From positions 143,543,501-143,607,500 of the forward strand of contig CM075347.1 of assembly GCA_037693485.1 (NCBI GenBank): a DNA stretch of 64,000 nucleotides. Reading direction: 5' to 3'. This stretch comes from Kitagawia praeruptora. Lineage: Eukaryota > Streptophyta > Magnoliopsida > Apiales > Apiaceae. Below the pieces are notes generated by a model. The model was given only the letters and a program-made list of their open reading frames with translations, ran no database searches and was not told the origin of the DNA. How positions within the stretch are numbered: position 1 is the stretch's first letter; each line of letters starts with the position of its first letter. Below are positions 23,201 through 35,455 of this stretch, piece by piece. A program made the translations under genes and the position numbers.

Positions 23201-26200
23201 TTCTTTATGTATGATCATTCGTAGTTTAAAACCAAAAAGAGAATCTGTTAACATGTCCTCTAGAGGCCTGTGTTTAAAAAGTGAGTCTCTCAGAGGCCCT
23301 AGATTTTATTTCAATTTGGACTGCTAAAGGATGAATTGTCGTTTTGCAAATTGAAGGATCGGACTCCAGTCACTCCACCCATGTCATTTCGCATCAGAAA
23401 CATTAGAGTCTGAGTGATATAGAGTGATTTTTGTCTTCTTAATCTGCCACAGGACAGGAGAAATTTATATGAAAAATTACTGGTATAGAACTTTTAGTCT
23501 TTTACCCTATCCATCGATTATTTATGTTTCTATGTAGGTATATGTGTTACAAGTTAGATAGCATGGTGGGTGATAAGCTTATATTAAACGGCCTGCTTGT
23601 TCCCTTAACTAGAACTCTTTCCATTAAAAAGAGCTAACTTTGTTGTAATTTGCTGCCTGCTGAAACTGCTACTTTTTATTGCATCTTAATTCTTTTAAAT
23701 GACAATATTCACTTATTTCACGACAGAGTGGTGTATATTTCAATGTAGATTTACTTTGTCCTTTCAATTGAATTTCCAAGCTCAAGTGTGTCATTACTGC
23801 AGCTATGACAAATCAACAACTAATGGACAATGGCAACCATATGATGGACGAGACAGATCAAGCAATTGAGAGGTCAAAAAAGGTTAGTACTTAGTGATGC
23901 AGTATATTTTTGTGTTCGTTCACAGGGAGGCAGGTTTTATCAATTCTAATTCAATTGTTTCCGGAGCAAAAACGATAATTATGAAGATATTTACTAACTA
24001 ATTAATTAAAGGATAAACAATGAATTTTAAATCTAGGGCAATTAGGTCCACCATGTTTACATAATATCCGGCTTTTAAGCTAAAGCAATTAAAATGGTCG
24101 TGCAATTACGGTTTGTTAATCTCTCTCAAGTATCAACACTCCCGAAACGTGCTTACACATATAATCACTTTTAGTAATTTAATTAATCGGGTAATTAGAA
24201 CATGTGTTAATCTCTCTCAAGAATTAACGCTCTCGGAAATCCAATTATGCTCTCGCAATAAAATTCAATTCCGCTAACCGTATGTCTGCCTCTGGTGAGT
24301 AAAATCTCTCGATCTATTACTCCTATTCGCATATAATTAATCTGTGATATTGGCCACTAACACAAATTAAATATCAAAACATAATCGATTAGAATTTACC
24401 ATAATCAATCAAATCATTATGAAAATCATGCCAGAATTATCATGCAAACATGGCTTCCCTTTATGACCTAAAACAAACTACTCACTAATATAAAAATTAA
24501 GAACAACTAAAATTATATAACAATCCATCTAAAATATATATTTAATAAACAAGAGAAAATAGAAAATACCTTACATTAACGAAGAATTAAGCTGAAGAAA
24601 GCGTACATAAAAGAGAAGAAAACCAAGCCCCTAATCCATAATAAACTTAGCCGAATGAAAGATGTAGAAATGCATGCTGTGTGGTGTTTGTTGGCCTAAT
24701 CTATGATGATCTCTCTCCAGTGCAAGAAGCTAGCTTTTATAGCTTGATTCATGCATCCAATTTGCATAAAATATGCCTCCATTATTACCTTCATCATTTA
24801 GTCCACTTTGGCAATTGCTTTTTTTTCAACCTTTGCCAACCAATGTAAGACTTTCGGCTGAGTTCTCATTTGCAAAAGCTAAAGAATTGCTTCACCAACT
24901 TTTAATGATTTAAATAGAATACAAGTGGAATTCCTTGATAAAAGTGGATTTTCAATAAAACGCAGCTACTTCCTCCTCAGATTACGGACTGCTCTAGTAG
25001 GCTTTTGCTCATTAAATCATCTTTGAATTAAAGATAATTTCACAAGCTTCGCGTGGACTGTAAGATCGTCCAAATCCGACTCCTAGAACTCCAGATATGA
25101 ATTAAATACCGTAGAAAGCGGGTGTAGCTCAATAAATCCGAATTTCTTCATTTTTAGCTCCAAAATAGATCTTTAAGCCCAAATTCTTCCAAAATTAGGA
25201 ATCCTTGTCTTCTACAATAAAACATTAATATTTATTAAATAAATATCCAAATAAATGCAAAATGCAATTAAATACGGGAATAAAATCATCTAAAATATAT
25301 ATAAAAATATATCCTATCAAACATCCCCACACTAAGCATTTGCACGTCCTCGGGCAAATAAGTGAAATAAAAACTAAATCCTAACTAATATCACTTTCGT
25401 AGATGACACGATTGCATTGAGCACATGCAACAAGCCGTTAAACCCCTAGGCAGCCCTAGTAGGACGAGTGTTGTCTCGTGAGGGTTTATAGTGAATTTAC
25501 CCACAAAATCCATTTTTTACCTGCCAGGTCTCAAGTATGCAACCTATCATAGTACTCCACACATGCAAAACTTAATTACACAATATAGAAAAGACAAGTC
25601 TTTCAATTTACGCATCATTTGTACAAGACTATCCAAGTAAGCACACAGTCTAGATAGACAGAAAGATCATGAAATATATATCAATGCCGCATTCAGTGAG
25701 TAACATGCTATGGATATAAATGAAGCTCACAAAACTCTCAAATCACACATGTGTATAGGTGAAGTGTATTCGCTCAAGTTCAATCAATTAAGTCATGTGC
25801 TACCATATGCTTGGTTGTCCACCAAATCTCCACTACTTTGAATACATGCATGCACAAATCAAAAGGTCTTTGTTAAAGGTTGTAACGTGGCTAAGGTGAA
25901 GGGTAGGGAATCAAGAAAATGGCTGACAAGTGGCTAACTTGACAAACTAACAGAGCACAATGTTCATTTTTAATTAAAGCACTCAACATGAAATTTCGAT
26001 CATGTAAAAGGTGATCAGGCTTTCACAAGCATTAAACCCAAGCACATATTACCATGTACTTTTCTACTTTCATATTGCACAAACCAATGAACACAACTCC
26101 ACTTGATCTTTTTATTTTTTTCTTTCTTTTTCTTCTTTTTTTTCTTTATTTTTTTATTTTTTTTCTTTTTTACGATTCCCGCCAAATTTTCACACTTTAA

Positions 26201-29200
26201 CAAAGATATCCCCACACTATGCACTCACCAACCCCCAAATGAATCAAAGTGCTCTACTAGTAAATCAAGAGAAGAATAAACAAGTAGGCTCAAGAATTTA
26301 GATTGGTGATATACGAAAAGAACGGATAAAAAGCTCAAAGGGGTTCACTAAGGATATATAATTCAAGGGTACTGTTTGGATAAACATGGTTAATCCTAGT
26401 GCCTTTATCATTTTTCATGCATACAGATATCATGTAATCTTAAAATGGTTTAAAGCAAGTTCTAGAGCAACATGCCTAATGATGAACTAACACACAACAA
26501 TAAAAATTGATCGATATAGAATGTATCAATCACAAATTAGGCTCAAGATCTCACAAGGTGAAAGCATGCTTCAGTACTCACTAAAATTGACAATGATGTA
26601 TCTCAAGTTTTTTAAAATTTTCGCAAGCACGTACAAAGAATCATCAAGTAACAAATGATTTTTCTAGAGATATGACATGTCAAATAATCATGCAAAATAA
26701 GCTCACAAGATGTGTACATATCCTTGTTAACACACTATGAGACGAGGCAATTAATTTTCTAATTTTCTGATTTTTTTGAATTTTTTTAGTCATCGAGAAC
26801 TCATCCCCACACTTAAGTGGTTCATTGTCCTCAATGAACAAATATATAAAAGAAAAGTAAAAAAACAAAGAAAAGTAAGAAATACTCCCCTAATGCATAA
26901 GTATGAAGTGTCGAGGCGCTGAATGTCGAAGCATGGAGTGCCGCTCCGAAAAGACCAAAAACCTGCTGCACGGGACCACCACGAGCATCAACAGTTGTTG
27001 CAATCCTGCACAAAATTTCCAAAGAAGCATTAATAATATAAAATATGACATCAATAAGCAATAATTGATTAAGTGCTTCTGCAGTTTTGGAAAACTTTGT
27101 GATGAAACAACGATAGAATTCGACACCACGAAAGTATCGAACTCCCTTGACATAAGGCGGAGGTTCTGGTGGTGGCTTTTCTTCACTCATCACTTCCACA
27201 TGAGCCATTCGAACATCTTGGCTTATCGCATCTTTGATTAAGTAGACACTTCCATCTTCTCCCGCTTCTTGGGCTTGACACGTAAGAGCCACTTTGTATG
27301 GATCCTCAACCAGAATTTGAGAAATATCATATTGGACAATATTTGTTATCATATCAACCTTGAAATAAGTGTTCTTGAGCAGAGAAGCCTTGTAAGTAGA
27401 GGCTAGATCGAGAGCAAATTTATCAATACATGGTAGCTTAGGCATAGGTTGCGGAAGAGAAACAACAACCATCTCTGTATTGCTTTCCTTTGTAGCCTCA
27501 TCATCAGTCACGTTGTTCTCGGTAGCAGCAACATCATTGATCTCGTCATCGGTGGCATGCTCCTTCTCTTTATCAATGGCCTCATCATCAACATATATGG
27601 AGAAACTATCATATTCCTGATCGCTTGTGAGATTGATAGCAGTCAGGTCCTCTTCGGATCGGATATATGATGATGGTAAATAGTCGAGCTGCCCTGTAGT
27701 AGAAGAGTTAGCCAACTGTGCAATTTGAGATTCAATCGCCGAACTTTGGGTTTCTAATTCTTTGATCATCTCGGCTTGTTCTTCAGAACTCTTTAGCAGT
27801 TTATTCAAGATATACCACATCTCCTTTGTCTGATCAGCTTGCACATCTACGCTGGGTTGAGAAACATGTAGATCGTCTTGTAGAGGGGGATATTGATATT
27901 CTTGCTGTGGCGGTTGCTCATATGACTGATAACATTGTTGCTCAAACTGTTGCTGATTATGATATGAAAAATTTTGAGCACCATTGTCCTGGTAGTAGAA
28001 ATCTGGTTGATTCACGCATTCTTGATCAAAAGTGTTTGAATACTGATTGTACCCATATCCTTCTTCAAAAGAATTCATTTGTCCCAACTGAGTACTCTGA
28101 GAATTATAGACATTGTAAGAGCATTCAAAACCAAAGTGACCATAAATTCCACAAACTTCACAACCATTGTAAGTTTCAGGGGCCACTTGTGACATCTCAT
28201 TTGTACTCATCGGACATGTAGTGGGCTCTGCAGTCTTCCACGAGGCAATTTCTCGAGTATATGCCTCTACTCGGAAAGAAAGATGTGCAAAAGTATCAAC
28301 TTCACCCATTGTAGACCTGCAAACACACTACAAAGCCAAGAAAACGCAGTAAAACCAGTCTCAATTGGAACTAAAGTTCCAATGAGACAAAGAAAACATA
28401 ACGAACTAAAAATTTAACAAATTAAACAAAATATAAAATATGTATTTTTATTTTTTTATTTTTTATATTTTTTTTTAAAATTTTTTTTTTTTTAAAATTT
28501 TTTTAATTATTACAAACTGGAAACAAACTTTAATTATAAAATCAAAACAAAACAATTAACTCAACAAAAACTGGAAATTTTATTTACAGGAATTTTAGGA
28601 AAAATTTTGACATGATTTATTCGTAAATTAAACTAGCCAGGAATCAATAACACAATAAATTCAACTTCAACCAATTGTACGTTGCTAACGACCACTGCAA
28701 ATCAAGAATCGGCAACTCAGCAAGACTCGTCGGCTCAGAGCACAAAACATTCGACAACCAAATCGCAACTCAGCAAAAACAAACAGCAGTGAACTCAACT
28801 TAGTCGAATCGAACTCAAACAGAAAACCGGAAACCGAACTGAGTCGACTCGGTAACTCAACACAGCAACTCAATTAAAACAGTAAAAACTCAACAGCAAC
28901 TCAACTTCCGAGATACAATTTACAGACTCAACACATTCGGATAACAATTAATTCAGTCCCAACTCGACAAACTACAGCAACTCAGCGAATTAAACTACAG
29001 CCACGAACTCTAACTCGTAAGAACTCAGCACGCAGCAACTCGAAAGACAACTCGCAGAACTCGGTAAGAACCCGAAGCAAAACACGACTCAGACAGAACA
29101 CAAAAGAGAGAAACAAAAACAGAAAACACTACAAGAATGAACAAAAACTCAAGAACTCGACTAAACCCAGCAATCAGCATCATCAATTCAAACAAATTCT

Positions 29201-32200
29201 ACTGTAAAACAACTCGGAAAGCAGCAAATTGCCGACTGACTTGAACACATCAAATCGTTACAATAAAATCAACAAATCGAAACCGGACGAACCTAACTTC
29301 GAAACCCAAACAGAACTCGGACAAACAACTCGCTGAAGAACTCGGAGACTCAACACAACAGTAAATCCAACACACTTAACGCTGTAAACTCGAAGCACAA
29401 AGCTCGCGAACTTAGTACAAAACATCAAACAAGAACAAAATCGAAACTCCGTGAACCAAACAAAAAACTTAGAACAGCAATTTCGAATTAACAAAATTCG
29501 CACAACAAGTGTTTATTGGTACAGAGAGGAACCAGATTTGAGAGTGGGTGTTGTGTGGAGAAGAAAAATAAGGGAGGAAGGAGAGTAGTGGGGCTGGCAG
29601 TGGTGATTGTGGGAAGAGAAGGGGTGACTGTTGGTGGTGTTTGGGTAGTTGTGTGCGGAGATGGTGTTGTGGGGAGGTGGTGATTTGCGGTGAACTGAAA
29701 GAGAAGAGAGGAAATGGGGATTTGAGAACGAGAACAGGGGAGAGGGCGTGGTTGTTGGGTTGGAGTGGTAGACAGTGGTGATGCACGGGGGTTTGGGAGA
29801 TGGGTTTTGTTTGTTTAACAGAGAAAACAGGGGACTTGTGCTCGTGTTCAACAGTAAATGGGTTTGGTTTGTACTGAATATACAGGGGAGGCTGAGTGTT
29901 TAGCTTCGAATTAACGCACAAAATAGACACAAAACAAATCCTGGAAATTAATTAAGCTACTAAAAAATTTTTTATGTTTTTTTTTATAAATTATTTATAC
30001 TAACAAAATAAAATCTAAACTATAAGAAATAATTAATTTAAAATCAATAATTTTTGCCTCCCCGGCAGCGGCGCCAATTTGATGCAGTATATTTTTGTGT
30101 TCGTTCACAGGGAGGCAGGTTTTATCAATTCTAATTCAATTGTTTCCGGAGCAAAAACGATAATTATGAAGATATTTACTAACTAATTAATTAAAGGATA
30201 AACAATGAATTTTAAATCTAGGGCAATTAGGTCCACCATGTTTACATAATATCCGGCTTTTAAGCTAAAGCAATTAAAATGGTCGTGCAATTACGGTTTG
30301 TTAATCTCTCTCAAGTATCAACACTCCCGAAACGTGCTTACACATATAATCACTTTTAGTAATTTAATTAATCGGGTAATTAGAACATGTGTTAATCTCT
30401 CTCAAGAATTAACGCTCTCGGAAATCCAATTATGCTCTCGCAATAAAATTCAATTCCGCTAACCGTATGTCTGCCTCTGGTGAGTAAAATCTCTCGATCT
30501 ATTACTCCTATTCGCATATAATTAATCTGTGATATTGGCCACTAACACAAATTAAATATCAAAACATAATCGATTAGAATTTACCATAATCAATCAAATC
30601 ATTATGAAAATCATGCCAGAATTATCATGCAAACATGGCTTCCCTTTATGACCTAAAACAAACTACTCACTAATATAAAAATTAAGAACAACTAAAATTA
30701 TATAACAATCCATCTAAAATATATATTTAATAAACAAGAGAAAATAGAAAATACCTTACATTAACGAAGAATTAAGCTGAAGAAAGCGTACATAAAAGAG
30801 AAGAAAACCAAGCCCCTAATCCATAATAAACTTAGCCGAATGAAAGATGTAGAAATGCATGCTGTGTGGTGTTTGTTGGCCTAATCTATGATGATCTCTC
30901 TCCAGTGCAAGAAGCTAGCTTTTATAGCTTGATTCATGCATCCAATTTGCATAAAATATGCCTCCATTATTACCTTCATCATTTAGTCCACTTTGGCAAT
31001 TGCTTTTTTTTCAACCTTTGCCAACCAATGTAAGACTTTCGGCTGAGTTCTCATTTGCAAAAGCTAAAGAATTGCTTCACCAACTTTTAATGATTTAAAT
31101 AGAATACAAGTGGAATTCCTTGATAAAAGTGGATTTTCAATAAAACGCAGCTACTTCCTCCTCAGATTACGGACTGCTCTAGTAGGCTTTTGCTCATTAA
31201 ATCATCTTTGAATTAAAGATAATTTCACAAGCTTCGCGTGGACTGTAAGATCGTCCAAATCCGACTCCTAGAACTCCAGATATGAATTAAATACCGTAGA
31301 AAGCGGGTGTAGCTCAATAAATCCGAATTTCTTCATTTTTAGCTCCAAAATAGATCTTTAAGCCCAAATTCTTCCAAAATTAGGAATCCTTGTCTTCTAC
31401 AATAAAACATTAATATTTATTAAATAAATATCCAAATAAATGCAAAATGCAATTAAATACGGGAATAAAATCATCTAAAATATATATAAAAATATATCCT
31501 ATCACTTAGTAGTACGTTCTATAAGGAATAGTCACTTATTTTTAAGTTGTCATATGATTAAAGAAAACAAAAAGGAAAAAACAACTTTGATAAGTGGCTG
31601 ATTGTTCCCTACAGACAATGACATTACTGTGTAGCTTATGGTACTATGGTTATTACACATCTTTCTGTTGATCATGCTCTGATGCTTGTAACCATCAAAA
31701 TCTAAGGCAGAGACGCTCCATCAAAAGCATTCTCTCCCGTCAGATCCTATTTGATTTTAGATATTAATTGGCCATCATTATTGAAGTTGATTTATTGAAT
31801 TATTGAAGTGCAGATTAATGTTTGAATGACTTCATTGCATGCCTCATCCCAGACATATAGTAACAGTCCTGATTTCTGAACTGAGAAATACCATTTAGGA
31901 TTATGTATTATATACAAAAGGACATCCTCAGATGTTACTGAATTAAAGCAAAAATAATAAGTTGCATTTTCATCGAGCTTGTGCGATATATTAGCATTTT
32001 TGTGCCTGCGGGATTGATGAAGTGATGTGAAAACATTTGGTTGCAATAGTATTGCATTTTTTATGCAATGTTCTAAAGTTTAATAGTGTAATTACTAGTT
32101 ATGATGTGTTCTCTTTGTTATATAGGTTGTTCACGAAACTGTAAATGTTGGGACAGAGACTGCTGCAGCTTTGAAGGCACAGGTTTGTACTTGTACAGTT

Positions 32201-33282
32201 GTACCTTCTTGGAAGTGAAATTAATTATTACTCACATCAACAGGATGTGAGAACTGAAATTTTAGATATCATTGTCATTGTTACGGCTTAATTATGTTAT
32301 TATTTCTCCTTTGTGATTATCAGACTGAACAAATGGGTAGGATAGTTAATGAACTTGATTCCATCCACTTCTCTATCAAGAAAGCTTCTCAGCTGGTCAA
32401 GGAAATTGGTAGGCAGGTCAATCTCTGAACTCTTTCTCATCTGTGTTTCATATATATATATTAAGCCTTTTTACCATGCCCTCACTGTGATTCGTTTATT
32501 AGGTTGCAACTGATCGCTGTATTATGGCTCTGCTCTTCCTCATTGTTGTCGGTGTTATAGCGGTCATTATTGTAAAGGTTAGCCTATAGTTTCTGTTTTG
32601 TATATTGTTGTCATGTAGATGCTAAATCTCAAACTATTTCCACTGTCTTATGCTATCCTCGAAATTTGTCTTCTGTTATGCATGTTCAGTGACAAGTCAT
32701 ATACATTACAAGATAAGATTATCCTTGATAAATCAATTGTTGTAATCTTGGCAAAATGTTCAAAATTTGTTGACTGGCCTTCTTGATATTTACTTATGTA
32801 ACATGTGTCCCTGACGACTGCTCATATTATTTATTTGCCTATAATTTAGTCCCATTATCCTATTATAAATCTTAGCTCCCGTAGTGTTCTATAATATCTT
32901 GCTCAATTCTCCTTTATTGTAGTGACACTGTTACAACCTTTTCGACCTAAATTTCTGTTTTGTTAGATATAATACTTTTTTTTTTTTTTGCCAAGTTAGA
33001 TATAATACTTACTTGAGTACTTACCTATGAGCACGTCGGGATATAGGATAAATTCTTCAAAACTAGAAGGCATTTATCTTCATGCAACTAATACTCCTGA
33101 GTCCTGAACATAACAACTTTATGAATATATGCTCTTCCATGGTTAATTAGTCAAGTATGCTAATTATATATGGTTACACAAAATTTCAGCTTGTGAACCC
33201 AAATAACAAAGACATCCGAGACATCCCTGGACTAGCTCCACCAGCTTCTACTAATAGGAAACTGCTCTGGAATTCAAATTAG
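20235..33282 (+). CDS. NPSN11: Novel plant SNARE (Qb-SNARE), NPSN11/13-like
   Basis: Ten exons: 20235-20311, 20459-20551, 21189-21282, 21372-21409, 21703-21791, 23803-23882, 32126-32182, 32324-32416, 32503-32577, 33190-33282. All have GT/AG borders and the frame closes exactly at 789 nt (262 residues). The N-terminal helical part reads MAALSGISEELAQLDGQVAD, then NRQSRQLEELTDKMRDC. The SNARE helix is about residues 145-210 (MMDETDQAIERSKKVVHETV, then VNELDSIHFSIKKASQLVKE). The membrane anchor is CIMALLFLIVVGVIAVIIVK, followed by NPNNKDIRDIPGLAPP. The family of about 265 residues supplies the Qb SNARE with SYP1-type syntaxins in membrane fusion, including at the cell plate. The symbol is a family-level choice; NPSN13 is equally possible. 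Intron 6 contains a 7.6-kb retrotransposon. Confidence 0.95.
21792..23802 (+). other. Intron 5 of the SNARE gene
   Basis: A 2-kb intron with no gene, terminal repeat or RNA gene recognised. Two stretches of short AT tracts are present, and the ORFs in it are short and random-looking. Confidence 0.7.
23895..25319 (-). repeat. LTR (3' LTR in element orientation)
   Basis: Ends TGATGCAG...CCTATCA on the plus strand, that is TGATAGG...TGCATCA in element orientation. Same 1425-bp length as the partner at 30080-31504, and no difference was noticed. Confidence 0.95.
25320..25335 (-). other. Polypurine tract next to the 3' LTR
   Basis: In element orientation the bases just before the LTR read TTAGTGTGGGGATGTT. 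The G-rich run is the expected plus-strand primer for reverse transcription. Confidence 0.6.
25336..26830 (-). other. Non-coding 3' internal region of the LARD
   Basis: About 1.5 kb without coding capacity, including a long T/C-rich tract at 26105-26172. Large non-coding internal regions are typical of LARD elements. Confidence 0.7.
26831..28309 (-). CDS. Gag-like protein of the LARD, fused to a pol remnant
   Basis: 492 residues from ATG 28309. Near residue 50 is a CCHC zinc knuckle (CEVCGIYGHFGFEC, spacing CX2CX4HX4C) for binding RNA. It is followed by an asparagine/glutamine/tyrosine-rich stretch, then a coiled part ending QIAQLANSSTTGQ, as in Ty3/gypsy gag proteins of the Athila/Tat kind. 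Residues about 395-440 (YFRGVEFYRCFITKFSKTAE, then ALNQLLLIDV) resemble the start of the RNase H segment of gypsy pol (the FYRRFIKDFSKIA motif). The ORF thus seems to arise from a large internal deletion joining gag to pol. The N-terminal capsid part of gag is short or absent. It ends in a hydrophobic tail of unclear meaning. Confidence 0.75.
   Translation of the reverse strand: MGEVDTFAHLSFRVEAYTREIASWKTAEPTTCPMSTNEMSQVAPETYNGCEVCGIYGHFGFECSYNVYNSQSTQLGQMNSFEEGYGYNQYSNTFDQECVNQPDFYYQDNGAQNFSYHNQQQFEQQCYQSYEQPPQQEYQYPPLQDDLHVSQPSVDVQADQTKEMWYILNKLLKSSEEQAEMIKELETQSSAIESQIAQLANSSTTGQLDYLPSSYIRSEEDLTAINLTSDQEYDSFSIYVDDEAIDKEKEHATDDEINDVAATENNVTDDEATKESNTEMVVVSLPQPMPKLPCIDKFALDLASTYKASLLKNTYFKVDMITNIVQYDISQILVEDPYKVALTCQAQEAGEDGSVYLIKDAISQDVRMAHVEVMSEEKPPPEPPPYVKGVRYFRGVEFYRCFITKFSKTAEALNQLLLIDVIFYIINASLEILCRIATTVDARGGPVQQVFGLFGAALHASTFSASTLHTYALGEYFLLFFVFLLFFYIFVH
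28310..30058 (-). other. 5' untranslated leader of the LARD
   Basis: A long leader between the primer-binding site and the gag-like ORF. Poly-T/A low complexity is at 28441-28505. The part from about 28680 to 29500 is dense in CAACTC/ACTCG phrases. Serine/proline/histidine-rich frames at about 29513-29930 show no family similarity and are probably not genes. Confidence 0.6.
30059..30076 (-). other. Primer-binding site of the LARD
   Basis: In element orientation the sequence TGGCGCCGCTGCCGGGGA lies three bases inside the LTR. It starts with TGG, which pairs with a tRNA 3' CCA end, and matches the primer-binding sites common in plant gypsy elements. It fixes the element's orientation. Confidence 0.85.
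30080..31504 (-). repeat. LTR (5' LTR in element orientation)
   Basis: 1425 bp, starting next to the primer-binding site. Apparently identical to the partner LTR at 23895-25319. Any promoter activity would run antisense to the SNARE gene. Confidence 0.95.
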
Positions 33283-33930
33283 TACACCCAGACTGCTGTT
33301 TGATCGGGTGGACTATCAGCATATTCGCTATTGAAAACGGTGCCTCTACTATAACATAGCCTCATATGGACTTGAAAGGCAGACCTGATGACTCACTGGA
33401 TTGCCTTGATGCACTTGATTGGATTACCCTTTATCAAATGTCAATGCTATCATCCTAAGTTTATATTGCATCAGTCAGAAATTTTTCGCATGTTGATTTC
33501 GTTATAACCTAACTCTGCCCTGCTAGATATTCACAATTGGGTGGTAAAAGTTTGCAAATTGACGATGGCTTCCTTTGTATCCAGTTTTTATTCATCATAT
33601 TCATTATAGTTATATTGTGATTATAAAATTCTTTGTACATCCTTGTCCTCTATTCATCAAGTGCTGGTTTACTATGAAAATAATTAATGTTGAAGGGACC
33701 AGTTCCAGAACAGATTGACTAGGAAGAAGCTAGTCAACGAGATAATGAGATGAGATCATGTGTTGGCCATCCAATTAAGGTGATAAGTCGTCCTTTGGTC
33801 TTGGTCTTTCATAACAAAGGAATTGTGGATTTTAGAAAAATCGGTCATTGTTGTTTTGTCACATCAATTTTGATAGAAGAAATTTTTGTTTAAGAGTACG
33901 AATTTGGCCAATGACAAGCCAAATCAAGTA
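33283..33930. other. 3' UTR and downstream spacer of the SNARE gene
   Basis: The first few hundred bases after the stop are probably 3' UTR (AATAATTAATG-type signals near 33680). No other gene seen. Confidence 0.5.
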
Positions 33931-34189
33931 CTCCCTCCGTATCTTTTTTCTTTTCCTGTTTTGACTTTTTACACTGTTCATTGTAAGCGATTGACTACTA
34001 ATTTATGCATAATTTATAAGACAAAATATAGTCATGAGTGATCTTGTTGGATTCGTATTTGTGAGTACTTTAATACAGTGAAGTTTTTATATTTAGTACT
34101 AAAACGAAATTAAAGATATTAACGATCAAAAGTGTGCATTGACAAGTGTGATAATGATTAACAGGAAAAGAAATAAGGGACGGAGGGAG
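33931..34189. mobile_element. Stowaway-type MITE
   Basis: Ends CTCCCTCCGTATC and GGGACGGAGGGAG, flanked by TA on both sides (33929-33930 and 34190-34191). 259 bp, non-coding. Confidence 0.9.
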
Positions 34190-34414
34190 TACATTTTATA
34201 ATGCGTTTTAAGAATCTAGGATTTACCCACTATGGTTTAAAAGTTGGTGGACTGTCTGTCTGGTAATTGGTCCAGCATGCGATCCTGAAAATCCCCAAAA
34301 AGTCTAGGCTAGGGTGAGCTCGTGTTAATTTTTTAATCGATGTCAAAATTTTGCTTTCAAAATTAAAGTTCATGATCCACTAACCAAACATTACAATCCC
34401 CACAATTAGTGCTG

Positions 34415-34670
34415 TTGATCCGTCTCTAAATACTTTTCCTATTTTGATTGAACATATTTGTCAATGTACATTTTTTAACATTAATATCTTTAATTTCGTA
34501 TTAATATTAAATATAAAAATTTTACTGTATTAAAGTACTCATAAATACGAATCTAACAAAATCACTCATGACTATATTTGATCTTATAAATTAACTATAA
34601 ATTAGTAATTTGTCACATGTTATGAATAATTCCGACATATAAAACGAGAATGATAATACGATGGAGGGAG
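34415..34670. mobile_element. Second copy of the same Stowaway family, inverted and older
   Basis: Its interior (ATTTCGTATTAATATTAAAT, then TTTACTGTATTAAAGTACTC) is the reverse complement of the copy at 33931-34189, and it ends GATGGAGGGAG followed by TA (34671-34672). The left end is degraded (CCGTCTCTAAATAC). Confidence 0.75.
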
Positions 34671-34796
34671 TAGTATGTTGGACTTGTAACTAAGGCACTT
34701 GTTTCTCAATATTGACTCATGTTGACTTCTCGAAAGTATATGGCTATTTGCCTATTTGTAAATTGTAATGGGCAATATTGTACGATTAATTATTAA

Positions 34797-35181
34797 GAGC
34801 ATCTCCAATCATTTAAACTCCATAGTTAAAAGTGTGTCAAACATGTTTTAAATAAAAATTTTAGAGATTGCGTAAAAAAAAAATCATCTCCAACGGAACA
34901 TTACTGTTATCTAAAATTTTAGATAATCCGATTATATTGGCTATATTTGTCGAACATCTAGAGACCTGTAATGAAACTCCACATCATCAATTACCATATT
35001 AAATAATAAAATTCTATTTTTAACAACTTGAAATAATAATAACATGCTATTTTTGAAATATAACTAATCATTATAGCCAACTCCATTGGAGTACAACACC
35101 TTACAGGTTCAACAAATATCTTACAGGTTCAGAAAATATTAATTTAGACAATAATTTTTAGATAACCCATTGGAAATGTTC
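34797..35181. mobile_element. Tourist/PIF-Harbinger-type MITE
   Basis: Ends GAGCATCTCCAATCATTTAA and, reverse-complemented, GAACATTTCCAATGGGTTA. The 3-bp TSD TAA lies at 34794-34796 and 35182-35184. A related copy is at 55428-55811 (shared interior GTCGAACATCTAGAGACCTG, with one difference). Confidence 0.85.
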
Positions 35182-35227
35182 TAAGCGTTATATATGATGG
35201 TTTTAAAAAAGAAAGTGTTATAACTTA

Positions 35228-35250
35228 CTAGTATGGTTGCCCGCTTCGCC
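35228..35250 (-). other. Helitron 3' terminus: hairpin and CTAG
   Basis: On the plus strand the end reads CTAGTATGGTTGCCCGCTTC, continuing GCCGGGG. On the element strand this is a short stem CCCG/CGGG, an 8-nt spacer and CTAG, followed by host T. These are the terminal signals used to stop rolling-circle transposition. Confidence 0.88.
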
Positions 35251-35455
35251 GGGGTTTGATTTTTACTTATAACATCATCACAATCAACTTGTTACTTAGA
35301 TTGATTTCCCGTTTACCAAAAGTTTTCAAAACATAGGATCGTCAAACATTGTTTTAGTTAAAAGTACAGACATGAAATGCATAAGTTTTGCTTTTGCTAG
35401 CTGATACAAACTAAAGTTGTCAAAAGGTGATGTTGCTTGCTTTTTTTTTGGTTCT

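Larger units (their letters stand above)
23895..31504 (-). mobile_element. Young non-autonomous LTR retrotransposon (gag-bearing LARD) in SNARE intron 6
   Basis: Two 1425-bp LTRs (23895-25319 and 30080-31504) look identical over every stretch I compared. The 5-bp TSD CTTAG (23890-23894 and 31505-31509) is perfect. The primer-binding site next to the LTR at 30080 shows that the element is on the minus strand, opposite to the SNARE gene. The only ORF is gag-like, ending in a scrap of pol; protease, RT and integrase are missing. It therefore depends on another element for mobility. Total length 7610 bp. Confidence 0.95.

Noticed and set aside
29469..29930. Proline/serine/histidine-rich frames of 153 and 112 residues on the minus strand
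   Set aside because: They overlap each other in two frames, lie in the untranslated leader of the LARD, and show no domain. Composition follows the TG/GG-rich plus-strand bias.
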